In this document: positions 52,406 to 61,587 of the stretch, one piece after another
How the letters are laid out: each line of letters opens with the position of its first letter
Numbering within the stretch: position 1 is the first letter of the stretch
DNA from: Clostridium sp.
GTDB lineage: Bacteria; Bacillota; Clostridia; Clostridiales; Clostridiaceae
Direction of reading: 5' to 3'
NCBI RefSeq assembly: GCF_018372875.1
Contig: NZ_JAHAIF010000013.1
Coordinates: 1-64,000, forward strand
DNA length: 64,000 nt
The notes under the pieces: generated by a model
Told to the model about the DNA's origin: nothing
Databases searched by the model: none
The model's input: the letters and a program-made list of their open reading frames with translations, nothing else
Position numbers and translations under genes: made by a program

Positions 52406-54211
52406 ATGACTAGAGAGTGTAAAAAACTATTATCAATTTTTGCTGCTGTATTACTATTCTCATCAATTATTCCTATTAAGGCAGTTAGTGCAGCACAAAG
52501 CTTAGGAGAAAGGTTACTTGTGGGATATTGGCATAATTTTGATAATGGCACAGGAATTATTAACTTGAGGGATGTATCAGATAAGTGGGATGTTATAAAC
52601 GTAGCTTTTGGAGAAACATATAGTGATAGAGCTGTAGTTGAATTTACACCTTGTTATGATGAAGAACAGTTTATTTCAGATGTTCAGTACATTAAGGGCA
52701 AAGGTAAAAAAGTTATTTTATCAATAGGTGGACAAAATGGTGTAGTATTACTACCGGATGCAATAGCTAAAGAAAAGTTTGTTAAATCAATATGTGGTTT
52801 GGTAGATAAATATGGCTTTGATGGTTTGGATATAGACTTAGAATCTGGTATATCATTACAAGCATCAGATACAGATTTCAAGAATCCTAAAACACCACAA
52901 ATAGTTAATCTTATTTCAGGTGTAAGGGAAATATCTGATAAATATGGACCAAACTTTATTATAAGTATGGCTCCAGAAACAGCTTATGTTCAAGGTGGAA
53001 TTACTGCTTATGGAAACATTTGGGGAGCTTATCTTCCAATAATATATGGATTAAGAGACAAATTAACTTATATTCATGTACAACATTATAATGCTGGTGG
53101 TAATCAAGGGTTAGATGGTGTCACATATACACAAGGAACAGCAGATTATGAAGTAGCAATGGCAGAAATGCTTTTATATGGATTCCCTATAGCAGGTAAT
53201 AGTAATAATATGTTCCCAGCTTTAAGAGAAGACCAAGTTATGATTGGATTGCCAGCAACTCAGGCTGCTGCACCAAGTGGTGGATATATAAATCCAACAG
53301 AAATGAAGAAAGCATTAGATTATTTAATTAAAGGTGTATCATATGGTGGAAGTTATAAGTTAGCTAATGGTAAAGGATATCCAGCATTCAGAGGTTTAAT
53401 GACATGGTCTATTAATTGGGATGCTAAAAATAATTTTGAGTTTTCTAATAATTATAGAGATTATTTTGATAAACTAACTCCAGTTCAAAATACATTAAAG
53501 CCTGCCACTCTTTCTGTTAGTAGTGTTAATAATGGAAGTTACACATTAACAGCCACAGTACCGTCAAGAAATACTGCAACAAGTTATAAGATTCTAGAGG
53601 GTACAATGGAGATTGCTACAGGAACATTAACAGCAGGAAATTCTAAGGATACTACAATTACAAAGAGTTTAAGTAATAAAGAAAATGGACAATATGAATA
53701 TACTGTGGTTTTAAGTGATGGTACTAATTCTGTAACATCAAATAAGGTAGTAGTAAAGGTAGAACCACAACCAGAACTTTCACTAAAAGCAGCAACACTA
53801 TCAGTTAGCACTGTTAATAATGGAAATTATACTCTATTAGCTACAGTTCCTGAATATAATAAGGCAACAAGCTATAAAATTTTTGAAGGAAATATAGAAG
53901 TAGCTTCAGGTACACTAACTGCTGGAAATAGTGAGCAAGTAATTCTTACAAAAAAAATCATAAATAAAGAGGTTGGTAGCTATGATTACACAGTTGTTCT
54001 TTATGAAGGATCAAATTCTGTTGTATCAAATAAAGTAACTGTTGTAGTAGAAAACTATACACCAGAGGTTCAAGCTTGGGCAGCTTATGTATCATATAAA
54101 AATGGTGATATAGTAAGTTATAATGGAAGCAATTATGTTTGTAGACAGGCACATACATCTTTACCAGGATGGGAGCCAGCTAATGTAGCAGCGTTATGGC
54201 AAAAACAATAG
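52406..54211 (+). CDS. Secreted family-18 chitinase with chitin-binding domain (copy 2)
   Basis: This 601-residue paralogue of the divergent gene has a signal peptide (about 1-30, ending AVSAAQ), a GH18 barrel (about 35-355) with FDGLDIDLESG and catalytic Glu146, two Ig/fibronectin-like repeats (about 365-545) and a CBM5/12 domain (VSYKNGDIVSYNGSNYVC, then GWEPANVAALW). The substitution of Leu for Phe next to the catalytic Glu and different loop sequences suggest a different chain-cutting mode from copy 1. GGGAGAGGG precedes the ATG. Confidence 0.93.
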   Translation: MTRECKKLLSIFAAVLLFSSIIPIKAVSAAQSLGERLLVGYWHNFDNGTGIINLRDVSDKWDVINVAFGETYSDRAVVEFTPCYDEEQFISDVQYIKGKGKKVILSIGGQNGVVLLPDAIAKEKFVKSICGLVDKYGFDGLDIDLESGISLQASDTDFKNPKTPQIVNLISGVREISDKYGPNFIISMAPETAYVQGGITAYGNIWGAYLPIIYGLRDKLTYIHVQHYNAGGNQGLDGVTYTQGTADYEVAMAEMLLYGFPIAGNSNNMFPALREDQVMIGLPATQAAAPSGGYINPTEMKKALDYLIKGVSYGGSYKLANGKGYPAFRGLMTWSINWDAKNNFEFSNNYRDYFDKLTPVQNTLKPATLSVSSVNNGSYTLTATVPSRNTATSYKILEGTMEIATGTLTAGNSKDTTITKSLSNKENGQYEYTVVLSDGTNSVTSNKVVVKVEPQPELSLKAATLSVSTVNNGNYTLLATVPEYNKATSYKIFEGNIEVASGTLTAGNSEQVILTKKIINKEVGSYDYTVVLYEGSNSVVSNKVTVVVENYTPEVQAWAAYVSYKNGDIVSYNGSNYVCRQAHTSLPGWEPANVAALWQKQ

Positions 54212-54221
54212 TTTGAATTTT

Positions 54222-54252
54222 AAACTCGTCATGTTTCATGGCGAGTTTTTTG
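54222..54252 (+). terminator. Terminator of the chitinase gene (copy 2)
   Basis: AAACTCGTCATG (54222-54233) pairs with CATGGCGAGTTT (54237-54248) with one wobble pair, followed by T residues. Confidence 0.88.
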
Positions 54253-54358
54253 TTTTAAAAGAATGTAGGAACTTAAGAAGAAATAAACTTTCAAAGTGAA
54301 ACTTTTTCTGAAATGCTTAGTCTAACCAAGTAAGAAGAAAAATGAGGGGGCTTTAAGT

Positions 54359-55099
54359 ATGAAGAAATATAAAGTGAAAATAAAGGTTGGACATATAGTA
54401 ATTGCTTTAGTAAGTTTGCTTTTTATATTTCCAGGAGTTGTATATGTTATTGGAAGTTCATTAGTAGGCTATGGGGAGAATACCTATTCTATTAATAAAA
54501 GGTATTATGGGGCTGCAATGATGGAAGGGTATACAAAACTTCTGAAGCTAATACCTGAAATTGGCGAAACTTACTATAAAATTGTAACAAGCTATTATAA
54601 TGTGCTAAAGGATAAACAAAGTATTGGAACAGATGGAATAACAAATATTACAACTGGAAATAAGAATAGAGTATATAAAGCTATTGAAAACTTTAAAAAA
54701 GGATTAGAGCTGGGAGAGAATTATAAAGCATATACTAAAAATTTAAGCATGTTAATAAATTCTTATGTATCCTTAGGAGAGAGTGATTAAGCTTTATCTA
54801 TTTGTAATAGCAACATGGGAAATAAAGAGTTTGGAAATTTATATTTAGAAATACTTTATAATTATGGAGATATAAAGATATCTCAGATTGCATAGGTTCT
54901 TGAATGTAATGAGAATACTGTAAAAACTATATTGAAACGTAGGAGGATATTTATTAAAAAATGCTCTGAAGGTGAAATATATACTGAAGAGAATAGTGAA
55001 AGAGTAATAATTATGAATATAGTTGATAAAAGTAGTAAGATTAATAGATGTAAGTATATAACAAGTAAAGATTTTACAAATGTTTTATTTGGAGTTTGA
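54359..55099 (+). pseudogene. Membrane/repeat protein with helix-turn-helix tail, interrupted by two in-frame stops
   Basis: A GAGGGGG site precedes the ATG at 54359. The frame starts MKKYKVKIKVGHIVIALVSL with a membrane helix (about 11-38), then helical repeat-like sequence with many Tyr (YYGAAMMEGYTKLLKLIPEI, KAIENFKKGLELG). TAA at 54788-54790 cuts it after 143 residues, but the same frame continues ALSICNSNMGNKEFGNLYLE up to TAG at 54893-54895, then VLECNENTVKTILKRRR to TGA at 55097-55099. Across the second stop the sequence (YGDIKISQIA, stop, VLECNENTVK) resembles sigma-factor region 4 helix-turn-helix. Two nonsense changes in one frame of 247 codons indicate decay. I do not recognise the intact family. 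A short 143-residue product could still be made. Confidence 0.55.
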
Positions 55100-55171
55100 C
55101 TAAAAACTTATACGTATCTTAATTATCTTTATTAAATCGATTATTCAAACTATCATAAACTTACTTTTTGC

Positions 55172-55200
55172 TTTACAATATTTTTAAATTATGATAGACT
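55172..55200 (+). promoter_or_regulatory. Sigma-A promoter of rplU-prp-rpmA
   Basis: TTTACA (55172-55177), 17 bases, TAGACT (55195-55200) with an upstream TG (TGATAGACT). An overlapping TTGCTT-N16-TATGAT pair is an alternative. Confidence 0.55.
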
Positions 55201-55204
55201 AGTA

Positions 55205-55290
55205 CAGTAAACCGCACACGCACAGGTTTTTTTAAAAAACAAAACATAATAGTTTTGTACCTATAGTGGCGAGACCGTTATGAGGAGGTG
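55205..55290 (+). ncRNA. Probable L21 ribosomal leader RNA
   Basis: The leader before rplU folds into a hairpin ACAAAAC/GTTTTGT (55239-55245 with 55252-55258) closed by AGGT/ACCT (55224-55227 with 55259-55262), and contains CCGCAC and GTGGCGAGACCG segments. Firmicute rplU operons carry a structured leader at this position for feedback by r-protein. I could not compare with the family model, so the call rests on position and fold. Confidence 0.5.
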
Positions 55291-55296
55291 TTTTTA

Positions 55297-55605
55297 ATGT
55301 ACGCAGTAGTAAAGACAGGTGGAAAACAATACAGAGTTCAAGAAGGAGACGTTCTTTTCGTTGAAAAGCTAGACGTTGCTGTTGATTCAACAGTTGAATT
55401 AACTGAAGTACTTGCTGTTGGAGGAGAAACTTTAAAGGTTGGAGCTCCATTAGTAGAAGGTGCTAAGGTTGTTGCTAAAGTATTAGCTCAAGGTAAGGCT
55501 AAGAAGGTAACAGTTTTCAAGTATAAGAGAAAGAAAGACTACAGAAGAAAGAATGGTCATAGACAACCTTATACTAAGTTAGTAGTAGAAAAGATCGAAG
55601 CTTAA
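55297..55605 (+). CDS. rplU: 50S ribosomal protein L21
   Basis: This large-subunit protein (102 residues) binds 23S rRNA. It begins [18 protein letters not shown] and ends [22 protein letters not shown], both diagnostic. The ATG at 55297 follows GAGGAGG; a GTG inside the ribosome site is rejected. First gene of rplU-prp-rpmA. Confidence 0.98.
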   Translation: MYAVVKTGGKQYRVQEGDVLFVEKLDVAVDSTVELTEVLAVGGETLKVGAPLVEGAKVVAKVLAQGKAKKVTVFKYKRKKDYRRKNGHRQPYTKLVVEKIEA

Positions 55606-55610
55606 TTCTT

Positions 55611-55982
55611 ATGATAGAAATTAGGATTGAATCTAAAAACGAAAACATAATATCCTTTAAAATTAATAATCATGCTCTAATTGAGAGAGAAGCTATTTTA
55701 GCTGGAGATGCTTACGATATGGTGTGTAACTCAGTTTCAGTTTTATCTCAAAGTGTGGTTGTAGGTTTAGATGAAGTGTTAAAACTTAATGTAAACTATG
55801 AAATAAGGGATGGATATCTTGCCCTAGATCTTAATGGGTTTACCCAAGAAGAAATAGAGCAATCTCAAGTTCTTTTAAGAACCTTTGAGAAAAGCATTGA
55901 GAGTACAATCTTAAGCTTGGATGAAATGTTTGGTAGTAAGAAACGTAGAGAATATATTACTTTAATTAAAGAGGAGGTGTAA
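55611..55982 (+). CDS. prp: Ribosomal-processing cysteine protease Prp
   Basis: This protease removes the N-terminal extension of ribosomal protein L27 in Firmicutes. Its active-site region reads NNHALIEREAILAGDAYDMVCNSVSVLSQ: the histidine and, about 20 residues later, the catalytic cysteine of the family. It is placed between rplU and rpmA as always. The L27 gene downstream encodes the matching cleavage sequence, which confirms the assignment. Confidence 0.93.
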   Translation: MIEIRIESKNENIISFKINNHALIEREAILAGDAYDMVCNSVSVLSQSVVVGLDEVLKLNVNYEIRDGYLALDLNGFTQEEIEQSQVLLRTFEKSIESTILSLDEMFGSKKRREYITLIKEEV

Positions 55983-55985
55983 TCC

Positions 55986-56285
55986 ATGCTAAAAATGAAC
56001 CTTCAATTATTTGCCCACAAAAAAGGGGTAGGTAGCTCAAAGAACGGAAGAGACTCAGAATCTAAGAGATTAGGTGTTAAGTCTGCTGACGGTGAATTCG
56101 TACTTGCTGGAAACATACTAGTAAGACAAAGAGGAACTAAGATTCACCCAGGTCTAAACGTAGGTAAAGGTGGAGATGACACTTTATTTGCTAAGATCGA
56201 TGGTGTTGTTAGATTCGAAAGAGTGGGAAGAGACAAGAAGAGAGCTTCTGTTTACCCAGTTGACGTTGAAGCAATAGCTGAATAA
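55986..56285 (+). CDS. rpmA: 50S ribosomal protein L27
   Basis: This peptidyl-transferase-centre protein (99 residues) has an N-terminal extension [10 protein letters not shown] before [14 protein letters not shown]. Prp cuts after the Phe-Ala to expose His, needed for ribosome function. [27 protein letters not shown] is the family core. GAGGAGGTG precedes the ATG. Confidence 0.98.
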   Translation: MLKMNLQLFAHKKGVGSSKNGRDSESKRLGVKSADGEFVLAGNILVRQRGTKIHPGLNVGKGGDDTLFAKIDGVVRFERVGRDKKRASVYPVDVEAIAE

Positions 56286-56295
56286 TTTGTTAAAT

Positions 56296-56324
56296 AAAGC
56301 ACCCTGGTTCAGGGTGCTTTTTTT
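56296..56324 (+). terminator. Terminator of rplU-prp-rpmA
   Basis: AAAGCACCCTG (56296-56306) pairs perfectly with CAGGGTGCTTT (56310-56320), followed by T residues. Confidence 0.93.
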
Positions 56325-56366
56325 AAGTAATATGCATATAAAGATAATTTTGTAATATTTGTTTAA

Positions 56367-56394
56367 TTTATTACATATATGTTCATGTTATAAT
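56367..56394 (+). promoter_or_regulatory. Extended -10 promoter of the obg gene run
   Basis: TGTTATAAT (56386-56394) is an extended -10 with a possible TTTATT -35 at 56367-56372. Confidence 0.5.
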
Positions 56395-56426
56395 AAGGTG
56401 AGAAATAAGAAACAATAGATAAATAA

Positions 56427-57743
<1,317 letters not shown>

Positions 57744-57759
57744 TTTAGGAGGAACATAA

Positions 57760-58065
57760 ATGTTAACAGGAAAGCAAAGAGCTTATTTAAGAGGCTTAGC
57801 TAACGATATGCAACCTATATTTCAAATAGGTAAAAATGGAATTGAAGAAACTTTTTTAAAGCAAGTTGAAGAAGCTTTAGAAAAGAGAGAATTAATAAAA
57901 ATAAAGGTTCTTGAAAACAGTGGCCTTGAAGCAAGAGAAGCTTCTGACTACATCTGTGAGAAGATTAAGGCAGAAGGAATTCAAGCAATTGGAAGTAAGA
58001 TTGTTTTATATAAGAAATCTAAGAAAAATCCTAAAATTGAAATTCCAGTAGCAAAGAATAAGTAA
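57760..58065 (+). CDS. yhbY: YhbY-family RNA-binding protein (CRM domain)
   Basis: This 101-residue single CRM-domain protein binds pre-ribosomal RNA. It begins MLTGKQRAYLRGLANDMQPI and has the GxxG-like QIGKNGIEETFLKQ loop. It lies 17 bases after obg, a typical neighbourhood. Confidence 0.92.
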   Translation: MLTGKQRAYLRGLANDMQPIFQIGKNGIEETFLKQVEEALEKRELIKIKVLENSGLEAREASDYICEKIKAEGIQAIGSKIVLYKKSKKNPKIEIPVAKNK

Positions 58066-58066
58066 T

Positions 58067-58669
58067 ATGTGTAGGGTGGGTATAATTGGAGGAACCTTTG
58101 ATCCTATACATTTAGCCCATATCTATATAGCTGAAGAAGCAAAAAAGAAGTTAAACTTAGATAAAGTTATTTTTATGCCAGCAGGAATACAGCCTCTGAA
58201 AACTGATAAAAAGGTTACAGAGGCATCCTTAAGGCTAGAAATGGTACAAAAGGCTATAGAGGGTAAGATAGGTTTTGAGGTTTCTGACTATGAAATAAAA
58301 AAAGAAGGAAAAAGTTATACATATAAGACTTTAGAGCATTTTTATAAAGAGTATAAAGATTTATACTTTATAACAGGAGCAGACTGCCTTTTAGGCATTG
58401 ATAAGTGGAAAGAGATAGATAAAATATTTTCATTGTGCAAATTTGTTGTATTTACTAGACCAGGTTATAACAATGAGGAGTTAGTAAATAAAAAGAGATT
58501 TGTAGAAGAGAAATATAATGGAAAGATTATTCTTTTAGAGGTACCAGGAATTCATATTTCCTCTACAGATATAAGAGAGAAAATAATTAATAATGAAAAG
58601 GTAGATGATATTCTACCTGCAGTTGTATTAGATATAATAAAAGAAAAAGGTTTATATAGGGAGTATTAG
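58067..58669 (+). CDS. nadD: Nicotinate-nucleotide adenylyltransferase
   Basis: This enzyme makes deamido-NAD from nicotinate mononucleotide and ATP. Nucleotidyl-transferase motif GGTFDPIHLAH is at residues about 8-18, and the ISSTDIREKI motif near the C-terminus completes the site. Length 200 is normal. It abuts yhbY by one base. Confidence 0.96.
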   Translation: MCRVGIIGGTFDPIHLAHIYIAEEAKKKLNLDKVIFMPAGIQPLKTDKKVTEASLRLEMVQKAIEGKIGFEVSDYEIKKEGKSYTYKTLEHFYKEYKDLYFITGADCLLGIDKWKEIDKIFSLCKFVVFTRPGYNNEELVNKKRFVEEKYNGKIILLEVPGIHISSTDIREKIINNEKVDDILPAVVLDIIKEKGLYREY

Positions 58670-58670
58670 A

Positions 58671-59240
58671 ATGGTTTTGATGAATGAGGCTTATGATTAT
58701 ATTAAAGGTTGTCTTAATGAAAAAAGATTCATTCATACTTTAGGGGTGGTTTCTGTAGCTAAAAAGTTAGCAGTGTTAAATGGAGTATCAGAAGAAAAAG
58801 CTGAGCTTGCAGCACTTTGTCATGATATAGCTAAATATACTCATAAAGATGAAATGATACAACTTATGAAAGAAAATAATATAGTTCTTACAGAAGACGA
58901 AAAAGTTACTCTTGAATTATGGCATAGTATAGTAGGACCATTAGTGGCAAAAAAAGCTTTGGAAATAGAAGATGAAGAAGTATTAAATGCTATACGATGG
59001 CATACTACTGGAAGAGAGAATATGTCAAAGTTAGAGAAAATAATTTATATAGCAGATATGATAGAACCTTCAAGGAGTTTTGAGGGAGTTGAGGAGATAA
59101 GAGAAGCAACATTGAAGGATTTAGATAATGGTGTCTTGTTGGGGCTTACACATACAATAAAGTTTTTGCTATCTAAAGATTCTCCTATTGATATTAATAC
59201 AGTAAAAGCAAGAAATTACTTGATTATTAATAGGGGGTAA
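58671..59240 (+). CDS. yqeK: YqeK HD-domain hydrolase
   Basis: This symmetrical diadenosine tetraphosphate hydrolase has an HD fold. The metal ligands are visible: FIHTLGVVSVAKKLA (His), ALCHDIAKYTHKDE (His-Asp) and LWHSIVGPLVAK with AIRWHTTGRENM. The ATG at 58671 has AGGGAG seven bases upstream. It overlaps operon neighbours nadD and the LCP gene closely. Confidence 0.93.
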   Translation: MVLMNEAYDYIKGCLNEKRFIHTLGVVSVAKKLAVLNGVSEEKAELAALCHDIAKYTHKDEMIQLMKENNIVLTEDEKVTLELWHSIVGPLVAKKALEIEDEEVLNAIRWHTTGRENMSKLEKIIYIADMIEPSRSFEGVEEIREATLKDLDNGVLLGLTHTIKFLLSKDSPIDINTVKARNYLIINRG

Positions 59241-59253
59241 GAGGGGGAGAAAA

Positions 59254-60663
59254 ATGTCAAGAGATAGAAGGGAACCGGAGGCAATAAGGAGAAAAAAACA
59301 AAGAAGAAGAACTCCACAAGAAATAGAAGAGCTAAGAAAAAGAAGAAAAAAAGATGAAATTAGACAGCTTCAAGAATATGGAGAGGTTAAAATAAAAAAG
59401 AGAAGACCAATTGATGATGATAAAGGGCCAAGAAGCAAAAAGAAAAGAAGGAAAACATCTAAAAAGAAGAAGATTTTAATAGGAGTTTTATCTGTATTTA
59501 TTATTATACTAGCTTTTGTGGCTATTTCTATAGGCAGTTTGTTAGGGAAAATAAAAGGTGGAAATATAGGTGAAGCTGTAACGCCAGCACCAGATGAAGC
59601 AGTTAACGTTCTTGTTCTTGGGCTTGATATAGGTGATCCAAATCAAACCAATAATTATGAGATTAAAAGAACTGATACTATAATGGTGGCACAATATGAT
59701 CCTAAGAAAAAGGATTTAGACTTAGTATCTATACCTAGAGATACGTTGATTTCTGAAAATGGACGTAATTATAAGATAAATTCAGCATATCAAAAAGGTG
59801 AAACCAAGGTTAAAAGTTTGGTAGAAGATTTATTAGGAATACAAATAAATTATACAGTTAAGATAGATTATAATGCCTTTAGACAGTTCATTGATGCTAT
59901 AGGTGGCATTGAGATGGAGATAGAAAGAGACATGTACTATGATGATCCAAGTCAAGATCTTCATATAAGTTTCAAAGGTGGAACAGTAGAACATTTAGAT
60001 GGTAAAAAGGCAGAAGAGTTCTTTAGATGGAGAAAAAATAATGATGGAACTGGATTAGCTACTGGTGATATAGGTAGAATAGAAAATCAACATAAATTCA
60101 TACAAAAAGTAGTTGAAAAGTGCACAGGACCTTCAATTGTATTAAAAGTTCCAGATATAATTAATGCAATAGGATCAAATATCCAAACTAATATGCCAAC
60201 AAGTAAGCTTTTATCTTATGCACTAGATGTTGTTAAAGTGGACCCTGCTACAGTTAAGATGTGGACTGCAGAAGGAGATTTTAAGACTATAGGTGGACAG
60301 TCTTATGTTGTGTTCAATAAAAGCTATAATCAAGAATTGTTAAAAGCACTTCATAATACAGGTGATACAACTGTAGATAAAACTAAGCTAGGAGTACTTA
60401 TATTAAATGGTACAAAGATTAATGGCTTAGCTGGAGAAGTAAAATCAAAGTTAGAACTAACTGGATGGACTGTAGTTGATGTTGGAAATGGAAATCCTAC
60501 AACTAAAAGTATAATAAATACTGATAATGAAGAACTTAAAAAAGCTCTTAATAAGGATTTGCCTACAATAACTAAGTCTGATAAGAAATTGGAAGATATA
60601 AAATACGAACAATATGATGCTGTTATCATACTTGGAGAGGACTATAAAAAACTAGGAGAGTAG
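59254..60663 (+). CDS. LytR-CpsA-Psr (LCP) family protein
   Basis: This enzyme attaches anionic glycopolymers to peptidoglycan. A very basic cytoplasmic N-terminus (about 1-75, many RRKK) precedes one membrane helix (about 76-97). The LCP domain (about 115-285) has VLVLGLDIGD, RTDTIMVAQYDP and VSIPRDTLI with its catalytic arginines. A C-terminal LytR_C domain (about 380-469; GVLILNGTKINGLAGEV) is present. Length 469 is usual for this layout. Confidence 0.93.
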   Translation: MSRDRREPEAIRRKKQRRRTPQEIEELRKRRKKDEIRQLQEYGEVKIKKRRPIDDDKGPRSKKKRRKTSKKKKILIGVLSVFIIILAFVAISIGSLLGKIKGGNIGEAVTPAPDEAVNVLVLGLDIGDPNQTNNYEIKRTDTIMVAQYDPKKKDLDLVSIPRDTLISENGRNYKINSAYQKGETKVKSLVEDLLGIQINYTVKIDYNAFRQFIDAIGGIEMEIERDMYYDDPSQDLHISFKGGTVEHLDGKKAEEFFRWRKNNDGTGLATGDIGRIENQHKFIQKVVEKCTGPSIVLKVPDIINAIGSNIQTNMPTSKLLSYALDVVKVDPATVKMWTAEGDFKTIGGQSYVVFNKSYNQELLKALHNTGDTTVDKTKLGVLILNGTKINGLAGEVKSKLELTGWTVVDVGNGNPTTKSIINTDNEELKKALNKDLPTITKSDKKLEDIKYEQYDAVIILGEDYKKLGE

Positions 60664-60664
60664 A

Positions 60665-61567
60665 ATGAGTACTTTAGAAAAAAAGGTTTCAAAAGAATAT
60701 GAAGGGGTTACTATTAGAGAGTTTCTAAAGGAAGATTTGGGGTTGTCTAGTAGATTAATTAGAAGGTCTGCTATAGAGAAAAGAATATTAGTTAATAAAA
60801 AAGAAGTAAGAATGAGGTATATTGTTCATGCTGGAGATTTAGTTCAAATAAATCTCCAAAGTGATGAAAGTCAAAATATAACTCCAGAAAAAATGGATTT
60901 AGATATAGTATATGAGGATGAGGATATTCTAGTTATTAATAAAAAGCCATATATGGTAGTTCATCCTACAAAGAGTTATCAAAGTGGTACCTTAGCTAAT
61001 GGTGTACTATTTTATTTCAAAGAAACTAATCAAAACTGTATTGTAAGATTAGTTAGTAGACTTGATATGAATACATCAGGATTAATAATAATAGCTAAGA
61101 ATCAATTTGCCCATATGGCTTTATCTAAAGAAATGGAAGAAAATAATTTAGAGAAGAGATATCTTGCAATAGTTCACGGAAATCTTAAAGAAAAAGAAGG
61201 AACTATAGATGCACCTATATATAGACCTGATGGTGAAGAGTTTGGAACTATGAGAATAGTTGATGAAAGAGGGCAAAGAAGTATAACTCACTATAAGGTT
61301 ATTGAAAGCTTTAAAGATGCTGACTTAGTAGAATGTTTACTTGAAACAGGTAGAACTCATCAAATAAGGGTTCATATGAAACATTTAGGTCATCCTATAT
61401 ATGGAGATACACTTTACGGATTTGAAGGAGATGAGGAGTTAATACCAAGGCAAGCTCTTCACGCTTATGGATTAGATTTTAAGTCTCCAAAGACAAAAGA
61501 GACATTGTCTTTAAGAGCAAAGTTACCAGAGGATATGGAAAGCTTATTAAAAAAAGTAGGAAGGTAA
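60665..61567 (+). CDS. RluA-family pseudouridine synthase
   Basis: This enzyme isomerises uridines in rRNA or tRNA. A short S4-like N-terminal domain (SRLIRRSAIEKRILVNKKEV) precedes the synthase core. The catalytic Asp is in VSRLDMNTSGLIIIAK and the C-terminal LETGRTHQIRVHMKHLGHPIYGD motif is intact. Length 300 fits RluD-like enzymes. Its stop codon lies inside the shared terminator with the convergent gene. Confidence 0.95.
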   Translation: MSTLEKKVSKEYEGVTIREFLKEDLGLSSRLIRRSAIEKRILVNKKEVRMRYIVHAGDLVQINLQSDESQNITPEKMDLDIVYEDEDILVINKKPYMVVHPTKSYQSGTLANGVLFYFKETNQNCIVRLVSRLDMNTSGLIIIAKNQFAHMALSKEMEENNLEKRYLAIVHGNLKEKEGTIDAPIYRPDGEEFGTMRIVDERGQRSITHYKVIESFKDADLVECLLETGRTHQIRVHMKHLGHPIYGDTLYGFEGDEELIPRQALHAYGLDFKSPKTKETLSLRAKLPEDMESLLKKVGR

Positions 61568-61587
61568 ATTACCTTCCTACTTTTTTT
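61549..61587. terminator. Bidirectional terminator spanning two stop codons
   Basis: GTAGGAAGGTAA pairs perfectly with TTACCTTCCTAC around a single central A, with an A-run on the left and T-run on the right, so it can stop transcription both ways. The TAA stops of both convergent genes are part of the stem. Confidence 0.92.
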
